DNA of 64,000 nt from Acanthaster planci (lineage: Eukaryota > Echinodermata > Asteroidea > Valvatida > Acanthasteridae): NCBI RefSeq assembly GCF_001949145.1, contig NW_019091747.1, forward strand, positions 22,013-86,012, given 5' to 3'. Both the position numbers and the translations under genes were made by a program. Positions 31,844-43,800 of this stretch are shown piece by piece. Below the pieces are notes generated by a model that was given only the letters and a program-made list of their open reading frames with translations, ran no database searches and was not told the origin of the DNA. Each line of letters begins with the position of its first letter. Position 1 is the stretch's first letter.

Positions 31844-34800
31844 ATGGCTGCTGAAGAGAGGAATTTTAAAGCAGCCTTCCTCATTGATACACGGAGACAA
31901 ATCACATCAAAAGAAAGGCCATTAGAAGCCGACACTTTTTCCCGGGGAGTACGTTTGTGTGTGCTCAAACTGTTGTCGTATTTCACCCACATTCGCGACC
32001 ACAGTCAACAAGCAATCACCCATCTGCGGTGGGGATTCAAAGTGTTTCACTCGTACGATTATCCGCCTTGCAGACGCGACTACCTAAAGCAACTCTCGGT
32101 GAGAAACTTCCAGGACTTCGAAGATCAGCTTTCGGGTGATTTGGAGGGTCTCGCGTCGTCAATTCGTGGAAGACGGGCGCCGAAGACTCCGCAGGTTTTG
32201 ACAGCGACTTCCGTCCGGCAGGCGCTCGACGACGTCCTCCACGATTTTCAGTGGGACGGACCCGATGTCTGTTCCCCCGTGAAACGGAGCTCGGCTCCCT
32301 CGCCGAGGAGGGGGCTGAGAATGCGGGGTTCCAACTGCCAACTGTCGAAGTGTGTTTTTCTGATGATGCCTTGCCCAGTCAGCCGATCAGAGATGGAGGA
32401 ATTTTGTGATTTTGGTCCAGATGATCCACTGCCAAGGACCTCAGAGTTTCTTGAAATGGTTCTTCCAACGAGTGGCGCACAACAGATCTTTCAAGATCAA
32501 AATATTGCTTTGTTTTGGATTGACACCAGTCCATGGATCTCAACAGAAAAGGTTAAACTGTTATAGAGACTGTCAATTCACATTTTGCTGAGATATTTTT
32601 TCTATCATGTCTGTGCTTACAGGCGAGGCCATTAAACTGGCATCAGCATAGGAAATCGCTTTTATTGTGCAGCATGTAATCACAGATGATTTTTAGAGTT
32701 TAATCATAAAGATAAACATTAATTACTTTGGCCTAGCGCTACACTTAAAATTGATTTTAGCCACTTTTTCCTTTCTTTTTGTCAAAAGACCATTAACCTG
32801 TTCACATATAAATTTGGCCTAGGGCCTATAATGTCATTTAATTTGTAAGACATATTTTCCTTTCTGTGGCACAGTGAAAAGCAATATTGTTTTCTGGCAT
32901 TATTGACAAATTATATGTCAAGCATTTGTAATTTGCAAATGTTTAGTCACTTGGCAGAAATGAAATGTTTCACATTTAGACAGAACAATTTATTTGTGTC
33001 TAATTGTTTAACTGTTCAGAGGGACAACGATGGGTTGTCGGTCATCTCTCTGGCCATGCGGGAGCTGGGCGGCTGTGTTATTCCAGTCCATGCCTTGGTC
33101 AGTCACATGCAGCATGTCACAACTAGCCTCATGTCATCCGTCCTGACCTCGCAAGAGCAGAGCGCGAGTGCCACCGTGACCAGTGGAGCAGCAGATTGTG
33201 AGGTGTCACACCAGGAGAAAGACAAATCGTCATCCCTGTCATCAGTGTCGAGGACAAAGTTGAAGTCCACGGATTGTCCCCATGAGCCCAAAGAAACCAG
33301 AGTGACATCTGGGGGAAGATGTGACCAACAAAAGAAGACAAGAAGTTGTTCTTTCCTTCCATTTTCAACCGTCATGGACTATTACCTGAATTCAAGAGAG
33401 ACAGTGCCTTCAGAGCGGGAAAAGTGTCCACGCCTAAAACTGTCAGTTATTACAGGTACATCAAGCCTCAATTACAACTCAAATTCCTCGATCCTCCAAA
33501 ATCCTCAATTCTGTTTTGGGAGACTATAGCTAAATGGCAAAACATTGTGAAATGGCTGATTGTGAAGGATGTACATATTATGTCCAGGGTTTGGAATAGA
33601 CTTTGGGTTGTTTATACTCAGCCTTGCATAAATTCAGGCCTGAATTATATTTGAAATCATCCACACTGCCCTAGGACACCATTCTCGCTGCCCCAGAACA
33701 GTGAGAGGAATAACTGAGGATTTTGGAGGATCGAGGCAGAAAGACGATTTGGAAGGACTGAGGACACATCTAAGATAAAAAGACCTAGAAGGTTATACGC
33801 TTTGAACAGACGCACCCCCTCGTTGGTTGAAGAGAGCCATTTTGGTGGGAAGAGTTCAACTGGTAGGGAAAAGACCATAACGCATGCATTTTATATGCAT
33901 GAAAGTGTGCAGTTCCCACCAACGAAGCCTCCAATGCTATGTAATCTAGAAAGTCAATTTATTTTTCAAGTTCAACCTATCTATATTTTCTACATGCCTT
34001 CAAAGACTGCATGCACAAATGTTAGCTGATCTGAACAAGATATCCAGTCATACCAAAAGCGATTGCAAAACCACACGTCCAGAGCAGTAATGTTTCACAA
34101 TTGTTACGCTGTTCTAGAAGTCCTCAAACAAGTTCAAACAGCACTGATTGTGTTTTGTTATTTTAGAAAATTTGAGAAGTTTGCCAACTTTCTGGTTTTT
34201 TTTGTAACTACTTTTGATTAGGACTGAAGTTTCAAGGAGGGCATATGTTTAAATGGAATTTACTTGAGCCAAAAATTACTTCAAAATTTCTGTTATTTAC
34301 TGGTTCAATATTTGCCTCTTTTGCAGATGGCAAGGTGACAGATTTGTGTTGCCTTGAACTGTGCCCTCTTACCAAAGGACCATCTAGTCCTTCAGGACGT
34401 ACCTGTAGATATGTGCCATCCCAAAATGCAACAGCAAGTCCGCTGAAAGCCACATCCACTGAACTAACCATCACAGCCCCAGGCTGTAGCCATGTTTCCA
34501 GCGTTACCAATCAGGATCCCAAAATTGTTACCGATGGCACCGAAGCATCAGGACCACCTTCCACTGGAACTCCCCACAGAGTCCAAAATCAAGCTTTCAT
34601 AAAGACCAAACTACCAAGTGGTGTCGTGCCCATTTCACTTTACCAAACCGACGCTGTTTACGCATGCACAGGTTTTTCTTTTGCTGTACAGTCTGCAGAA
34701 AAGAAGTCTGGCCCACGTGAAGACGACAAACTTTCAGGTTGGTTCAGGGAAGCCATGATTAGCCTCAGCCAGCAAAAGAAAGTCTTGGTGAGTAAGGAAA

Positions 34801-37800
34801 AAGATTTTGTCAAAATTGTAGAAAACTTGGGGGGGAGGAGCGTTGCAGTTCTAAAGGGGCATCTTAGATTTTGAGAAGTTGAAATATTGTACCCTAAAAA
34901 ATGCTGAAAAGGTGAAAGGAACATTCCAGTTTCGAGGTGTTTCCTAACAATCGTTAAACAGGGCACTTCTGTTGATCCCCAGTTGGTCGATATGACACAC
35001 CCAGAAGTCGGCACACCCGTCATGGCAGTACTGGAGCCCCTCACGTCCACCACCGCATCCCTCCGGACTCTGAAATCATGGCCTCTCCCCGGGTACGGTT
35101 CGACCGGTCTCTGCGACGAGGCCGGCAGGGCAACGAGAGCCAGCATAAATAGGAGAAGTCGCAGTGGGGACGACAGGACCAGGATAACCAGAATCGCCGA
35201 GGAATGCGTAAAGAGACGAAGTGGCCTGGAAAAAATGTTGGAAAACCCTCAAGGTGCGTGCGTGCAGGTTGTCCCTATGAAGGACTCTATCACAGTTGTT
35301 AACATAGGACACCGGGAATGTGATTTTGCATAATTTTTCCAGATTTCAGGACTTTTGACCCACAAATTTTGGATTTCTAGAGGTTGCATCCATATCAGAC
35401 TTGATTTGGCTAGTTTTGTTGGCTTTTCACAGACGTATGTGTACCACGGGCAAGATTCACGTTTCTGTGCCTTTTCTTATGTTATTTATGATTTTTTTCT
35501 TTCCTTTTTCGTAGGAGCTGAAGAAACGTCCCACCCAATTCCCCTGTCATCCAACCACAGTGAGATGGTCTCATTCCGGCCTCATGTCTTAGAGCCCTGG
35601 TATCCTTACTGCCCGTCAGGTGGTGCATCTGCCAGACTGCTTGATAAGCTACAGAGGTTTGTTTTTTCGGCTTTGTGTTTTGGATGAATACATGGGCTTT
35701 GGGACTTAGTAAGAAAATGACATTTAATACAACATTGGATTCAAAAAGACCTGCGACAGTTGACACATTTCTATTGGTCCAGAGCCTGTCACATGGATGC
35801 TTTAAACAACTGATAAAACTACCAATTGGTTTGAAACACTTTTCTGGTTTCCTATTAGATTTTGACTTCTTTTTAATGGACTCTAAGCCTACTTCATGAC
35901 GATCGTTGACTTATATTCACGTAGGCATGTGCAGTTCAACCTGGGAGTCTTTTTTTTCATTGGTTGAAAATTCATTTCTACACCGACATTCATTCTGTCT
36001 TACAACCGCTATATCACCTTCACTTTTGTGATAGATATTTTTATTTGTAGCTACATGTTGTTAATTATTTTATCTAATCTTCCCAGAATTTATCGTTGCA
36101 TCACCTCAAACTGTCATTCGACTGCTTGAACTGTCGTTCTGAGTGGGTGCGTTCAATCATTTATGCATAACGATGTTTGTTTTTCTTTTGGCAGTTTTCC
36201 TCTTCGTGACAAACCCCACGACTCCATGAATCCCACCTTACCAGGTCAGCTCCTTCAGAGGCTTGTGGAAACGTACAACAGACAGCCTGGCATCAACAGT
36301 AGCCAGAGCACTGCCATGAAGACCACTGAACCGGTAGATGGCAAGACAGAGACCCAGGCTAGGCAGCCAGCTGTTGGTAAGAAATTAGTGTTGCTCATGC
36401 GAGGTAATCTTTTCAATTGAATTTCAGTTTTATCAAAATCATCAAAGGAAAAGTCCAAGGAGAGTTGTAAGCGCCATTCTTTTGTCTATAAACAGTGATT
36501 TAAAATATGTTATCTCAGTTTTATGTTCAAATCTTGCCTGTCCTAGATCTGCATATCACTTAGTGTCTAGTTTTCCTCAGTCTGCAAATTCGTGATTTTC
36601 TGTACACTTTAGCCCATCCCCTATAACTTTATGCTAAAAGCCATGGAGTAAGGTTTGTGGACAAAGATTCCGTCTCATTGTCAATCGCAGTGAATTAATT
36701 TTTGTCAACTGGACTGATCCGAGTGATCAAGATTGGTAGCCGGGCCAGTTTAGTCTTGTCTTTCACATGTAACTGCACTCACTGGATTAGTATGTGGAAT
36801 ATGCTCTCCATCAGGTTTGATCTTTCTCTCTCTGGCAGAGCCTGGACCGGTGAGGCAGAGCCCTCGCCTCCAGAGACGCAAGAGTACGATGAACGTGGGC
36901 TTCCGCACGGAGAAAATCATGAGCAACAGCCTGCGCATCCGGGTCACCAAGGAGCCGAGCCCCGCAAAGAGGGACCAGAAGGAGAACCGGGCACCGGGCA
37001 GTGCCAGGACCAAGACCACGATGTTTAGTAAGGCCACGTCTGAATCTCATTTCCTACGGCTAACAGTAGTGCACAAGCGTATGGGAAATTGCTGCAGCCA
37101 CTATCTCTGCGGCTTCCATAGCCGCAGCCACATAATTTTGACGCGGCCGGTTTCAGTTGAGAATAAGGTCGCACCAAGTTCTAAAAACGGTCAATGGGTT
37201 GTATTTTTTCACAGTGACTGAGAAGTATATATATACGATGTTGAGGTGTTTCAGGAAAGATCGTTCATCCACTTTTCCTGGATGGAGTTCTTATTTGGAG
37301 GTAATATCTTGAATGATCCAAATGTGTATTGTTCACTTTTCTACATTGTGAATATTTTTCAGAGTGTCCATCATTTGACTCTGAGCAGGACGTGATTGAC
37401 TGCATTCAGGCCGCCTACGAGAAAGGAGTGTCAGAGGTGAGCTTGAACAAACACTTTGAGAGCTTTTCGTTCTGCAGAAACCAAATCCAAGGAGTTGCAG
37501 TTCCTGACAGAGTGTATTGCAACCACCTCTTCAACAAAGAGAAATTGGCAAGCAGCCCAAGTTACTGCAGACCTTTGGCTAGTCAGTTCATGGATTGTTT
37601 TGTGAGATGGTCCCTGGTATATCCCATTTTCCTGGGGGAACATTCCATACAGCGTTGAAGTCTGAGTCCCTGGCCTGTTCCATTTTCCAGGGTGACTGCA
37701 GAATTTTTGTGTGCGTTCGAGCGAGCTACTCGTGTTATTAAACACGAGTATACTGCTGAGCGCTCGAACGGCTGGAGTACGACCCGCGTGTCAGCGAGAG

Positions 37801-40800
37801 TATACCCTCGCTAATGGGGGAGTATACGCCAGCACCCGAGTGTAATGCACACGCATCCTACTCGTGTAAACAGGAGTAATCGTGCGAACGCACCCCCAGA
37901 GATTAAATTTGTTCCGTATGGAAATGTCTGACACAGTTGTGTTTGGCTTTTTATTTGTCTTTTCAGGGTTCTTCAGCGGTGGATTTTGTACCGTTCATAA
38001 CCAGTATAGTGCTGTCCTACATGAAGTCCAGTTCCACAGATTCTGGAGAAAATGAAGCTGTGGTGAGTCGCTGTCATCGTGTTGGGAAAATCTCCAAGGT
38101 AGCGTGATGAGGTTGGGTCGATAACACATTTGACGACTGGAGTTGATGTGGAAGTACGATAGAAAATGGACCTTAACCTTCCTTGCTACTCCCAATTCAA
38201 CCAGGTCTTGGAGAAATCAGTAGGATTGACGAAGGTCGAGCCCATTGTTGGGTCTGACGTCCCCTGGAAGTTGATGTGAATAGAATGTGCCATTGGTTTT
38301 CTGTACACTGTGGAGGAATTTGTAGGATTCAGGAAAGTTCCCCCCAAAAAACCCTTTGGAGTTAATGTTGAATTTGTTCGTTGGCATTAAACTGTTTTGC
38401 TCCACACAACACCCTAATACATTTTTCTGTCCTAACTGAAGTGGTATGACTTATATTCTGTTTTCATTAGGCTAGGGCCAGGGAGCTACTGACACGCTGC
38501 CTGCTAGTCTCCAGCAACCAACTGCGGGACAAGTACCAGTCCCGGACCGACGAGTCGGGCAATCTGCTCAGGGTGCAGGAGATTGAGGTGCAGGTCCTGC
38601 TGCGGCTGGAGATGGAGGCTATATCGCCAACGGATGTCTCCCTAGGCAAATGCCAAGCAGTTAGTCAGGATGACGGCGTGGCTGCTGAAGGCGGACGGGA
38701 CGATGAGGAGAATCAGGAGAGGGGCGGAGTCAGCAGTGCAGAGGAAGAGGGGACCAAACTCCCTGAGAACGTTCAAAAATTAGTAGATGAGGTAGGTAGG
38801 CTTTTTGTTCTGGACATATCGTGTCCCTGGATTAGCCTCTTGTTGAGGGCAGCGTTTTGGAAAAGCGATGCATATGTGAAAGTCGGGGCAATTTCAAAAT
38901 TGAACATCACCGTCCCCTTCTGAATTCGTTTAGAATCACGTCATTGTCTTTGTTGCTGTCATGCTCATTTTTACGTGTGTACTCTGTCAGATTGTCAAAC
39001 TTTTGAGAGCTGTTCCCTTCCTGGCTGATACCAGCAGGCTAACAACCTTCCTCGCCGACAACCTCCTGCAAAAGTAAGTGTCCACACTTTCGTGCTTAAC
39101 ACCGGTAATCTGCGCTTGAAGCTTCGAAGATGTGTTGATAATGACAAGAAAATCTGTAGCCAATACGTGGCTGTGAGAAGTGTCTGATTGTCGCAGGCAA
39201 AAAGACAACCACATGTGTCTATTCAACCATTTGTTAAATTGTGTATCCATGTCTGAGAATTGTGCTTAATGTCTGTAATATGCATTATATATATCTCGCC
39301 CTCTCTTAAGTTGTGATTTAACCCATATGAAGTTGTGGCCAGTCTATGCACTTGGATGCCCGTTAGAATCAAGCAGAACATAATATTAGAACGTTTTTTG
39401 AAGTTGCCTGAATATTTAGTTTGATGTGTACTTTTCTTTGCAGCTATGCTGACTCGTTGCCTCACGTCTTGCGCGTCATCTACGATGACCTGATGCAGCC
39501 AGTCCCCTCCATCTTGCTGTCACCCGGCAGCAGCGATGTGGCTCTTTCCTCCGTCAAGACCCAACCGCCTCCGTCGTATCGTTCCTCCTCCCATGGGTCG
39601 TTCCCCGAGCCCTCTGTCTCAAGCATAAGGTACAAACATCCATTCTTGGAACGGGGGAGGGAATGTGAACTATAGGTAATTGATAATCCGATCAATGCCG
39701 CTGGAGTGTTAGATGGTTGGTCTTGGAAACAGACTCCAGGAGTTAATGGTTGTGCTCAATACTGGTTGCCAACAGTAGCAGTAGTAGTAGCAGTGCAGGG
39801 GAACCGTTGAAAATATGTGTGTGTGTAGGGGGAAGCAATGACTGCAAAAGCAGCGGGAAATGCAATTAACCCTCCTATGCTGAAGTCACTCTTTGGGTCA
39901 TTTGGTGAACACCTCCAAGAAGCACAGCTGTGTCATGTTGTGCACTGCACCAACAGTCCCTCACCGAAATATCAGATTGCACTTTTGTGCTGCCCAACNN
40001 NNNNNNNNNNNNNNNNNNNNNAAGACCCTGTGTCAGTTTGTGCTGGCAACCTACTGTGTACACACTGAGCCTGTGCATGTTTGAGTTCCATATAGAAACT
40101 ACATGCTCACCAGTGACTGTGGCCATTTGTGCACATATGTGCTGTAAAACCAAAGGAGGGTTAATGGAAAACCACAAATGATCTTGAGATTTGGCAGTCG
40201 TATAAAAATAGTTGAAATTCTTATATTGAAAATGCCATAGATACAGTTGAAAAACTTGACGGCATTTCCACATCCTGCAGATAAAAGGAAGTCTCTTTTT
40301 TTTTATTAGTACTTGTTTCACTGACATGAGTTCTCTTTGTTTTACATTTGGGCACAGGACAAGATCCTTGGTCCGTCATCCGAGCCTGGTTGATATGGGA
40401 AGCAAAAGAGTCATACCGGTCCCGTCAAGGAATGCCGCCAAGAAAAAGGTCAGAAAAAATTAAGTCCTTAGAAAGTCCGAGAAAACATCCTGGTGTCTCA
40501 GAGAAAATTGTTTCAGAATGTTGGCAGTCACCTTTGATGCAGTTTTTACTGTGGTGGTTTAAATATTGCAGGTTTTAACACATAAATAGAACTAAAAGTG
40601 TTTTTCCACCAATGATGTTTCTCAAGAGTCTAGTTCCAGAAACTTCATAAATTCTCTCGTTTCTAGTCTACCATGGCCAGCTATTTTAAGTCATTGCACA
40701 TTAGAACAGCCCCCAAGGTCATGAAAAGCTGGGAAATTCCCAAAGTTCTGTGCTACTGAAACATTAAAACGCACATTGATTTATTTGGTGTCTGTGAACT

Positions 40801-43800
40801 GTACAACCAACCGTGTACATTAAGAGAAAGCGGATGAAAGATTCTTTGTTTTTTCTTACTCACAGATATGAAACTCAAGAATTAAGATCAGTTGGTTGCC
40901 TGACTACTTAATGAAAATTGCCTTTTTAAAAATTTTTTGCAGGATAAAACAAAAGCAAAAGAAGTAAAGGATGGTAAGTTTTTCCTTGCATTGGTTTCTT
41001 CTCTTTGTGATGGATTACAGGTCGCTAGTATAGGTAATATTCTGTCCATTGTAAGCTTGCACACCTGTTTTTTGCTGTGCCAAGCGCCAGCGCCAGGTTA
41101 TGTGTGTGCGACTAGGACAACGCATATGTGCACATAAACAAAAAGCAGCGTGAATGTAACTAAATGTGTATGCATTGAACCAACTTATTTTCAATTAGTT
41201 GAAGTCTGTAAAACCCTTTTTTGGTCACAGTGAAGTTATAAGATGTCAAATGTCGGCCGATTCTGGCACAAAGTAAGAGAATCTAAGCATAGAATGGAGG
41301 GAACACAGCAAGTTTGCCCAGTACCAAGATACCAAGATTCAAGTCGTTAACCCTTCAACAGGTGAAGGATTATGGACTGTTAGGGTTAATGTTGTCCGCA
41401 ATGATGCATCTTTCCTTCTGTGTAGACGCCACTTCGAATGCCAAGACGGTGCGCAGGAACCTCTTCATGGGTGGAGCCAAACACAGCCCCAGGAAAGGTG
41501 TAGGCGGCAAACTCCCACGACGGCAGAGCGTGGCCGTCATGCAGAGTGCTCAGAGCACCAGGTAGATCCATTTGAACCATCAAGGAAATCCTTGCTTTTC
41601 AGAAATGCCCTTGGGAGCCATTTAAAATGTGCTGCAGTCAACTTGAGTTTTGAGTCCCGCATAAATGGAAGTTGGAAGGTCGATTGCTGTACCATCTGGG
41701 AGTGCTTTGGAATGCAGAGCTAAGGCTTTGAAAGTATACCAAGATAAAAGTTACTGTGATTAATGTCCTCTTTGTAATGGTATACAGCTTGTGATGTTAT
41801 CAACACAGATGAGTGAACAAACTAGACCGATGTTAAGGGTACTGAAATCGGCACAAAAGTTTTCATATTTGATTAACAAGGCTCAACCATTCAAGTGTGC
41901 AGAATACCAAGTGCCTTTGCTCTAAGAACACTTTCTTGAAATCAAGGAATGTACGAAAATTAATTTAATCTGCTCGTCTGATCATTTCAGGGTCTTGATG
42001 GAGATTATTGACTTCTTCCATTAATCTTGCACGTAACTCTTGACCATTGTTTGGGGGTGTAGTTAAAATTTTGGTCTGCAGATAACCCCATGAAAAGAAA
42101 TGGCACGGTGTCAAATTTGGCAAACGTGGGTTCTTTTGAAGATTTCTTAAACCGTGTCAGTGCTTAATGAACCAAAATCTCATTAACAATGCCCAAATTT
42201 AATACATTGCCTCCGTAATGATAATTGTGGTGACCCGCTCATCGTGTTATTGGCTTAAAGATAGTTTTCAATTTTAAATTTGTATTTTCTGGGATTTTTG
42301 AAGGAAAAGTCCAAGGAGACGCACACCTCAAAGGGCCAAAGCACCCCTGGTGCTGAAGACAAGGGTCGTCAAGGAGACGCCGGGCAAGAAGCAGGTTTTG
42401 CAGGCCATGCTGAAGAAGCAGGAGAGGGCGAGGTGAGATGTTTAAGGGCGTGACAGGTGGTTGAAAACAAAGTACTGATGATAGAAGCAGGCTACGCTCT
42501 GCACGTACTAACACCCGAGATACCTGATCCCTAATCCTCCCACATTCTTCAAAGTCCGCTAGGTTTTTAAAAGATTTGGCAGGAATGAGGAAGATTGAAC
42601 TGAATGATTGAATTGAAGGGAAAAAAAGTAAAATGGAGGAGGTAAGGCGATAAAAATCAGCAATTTGTGTGGAAGAAATACCTTGGAAGTGGCCCCCTTC
42701 TTCTGTGGACTTTTTTTTTTTGCTGTGGGGGTAAGTACCTTGGTTCCCGGCCCCCCTCCCCCAAAAAGCTTTGCCTCCTTTCTGGCGACGCCCTTGGTCA
42801 CATGCCACGGTTGTGCCAATCAGCAGAAAGAATCTGCGAATGAGGTGTTCTTGTGTACCCTGCGCAGGACGCAGGGCATGCTCTGTGTCTGCCCCAAGAG
42901 TCTCCATGACTCACGCAAGGCCTATAGAGTGATTGCCCTTGATATCACTGACCAGTGATACCGGTGATTTTTTTTCTTTGTCTAGGAGATTCTCGGCAAA
43001 TTCCGGGAGAGTCGTGGTTCCTCCAACCCCCACAAGAGTGATCGAAGAATCGCCGCTGAAACCGCCACCTGGTGAGTTGATTCTTGGAACCTCAAGCTTC
43101 TCCCAAATGAGGCATTATATGGTTAGCAGTGCAACTTTTATTCACGATCTTGCAACACACAAGTGCTGACTAAGTAGCGGTCATGAGCAAAGATAATTGC
43201 TTTTTGGGGATTAACAATACAGAGCTGGACAGTATGGTTGTGTGCTGATACCCCATTCCACAGGTCCCAGGTTCGACTCCCGGCAAATAGTTATACCGCT
43301 AACACAGGGTTTGGCAGCTGAGATGGTAGAGAACGGGTAAAGCACTCTGAGATTCTGGGCTTGAATCCGACTTCAGTCATTAGGCCAGCTTTCACCACAG
43401 GACATTCAATGTAGTCGGTGCGGTACATTTAATGGTACTCCTGAGGCCTGAGGTTCAAATCTTGCCCTGTTTTCTTTCTTCAATCTAACTTCGTGAATTT
43501 GGCTTTTTTTTTGTCTTTCAGCCCTGAATGTTCGTCGCAGTCCACGTGTCAAACCTCGGAAGCCTGGGGACAGGCGCAGCTTCTACTCCACGAGTAGCGT
43601 CGCCGACCTGAAGCGGGCCCGCGACTTGGGTTCCAGGATTGCGGGCAAGGCAACCCCACCTCCCCCTGACAAGCCACTCCCACCCGCAAGCAGGAAGTCG
43701 CTGTTGAGTGAGATCTGCAGTCCAAGGAGCTTACCAGGGACATTGCCACCAACCCAGGGTGAGCCCGAATCCTCAAGTCGGAATACCAGGTCCCAAGTAA

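Noticed and set aside
31384-31992. A 202-residue minus-strand frame
   Set aside because: It overlaps the TICRR start exon in antisense and has no recognisable domain.
42239-42907. A 222-residue minus-strand frame
   Set aside because: It runs antisense through TICRR exon 16 and the following intron; low complexity and no family.
43226-43290. Functional tRNA gene
   Set aside because: A B-box-like motif is present, but I could not pair a 7-bp acceptor stem or find a proper anticodon arm.
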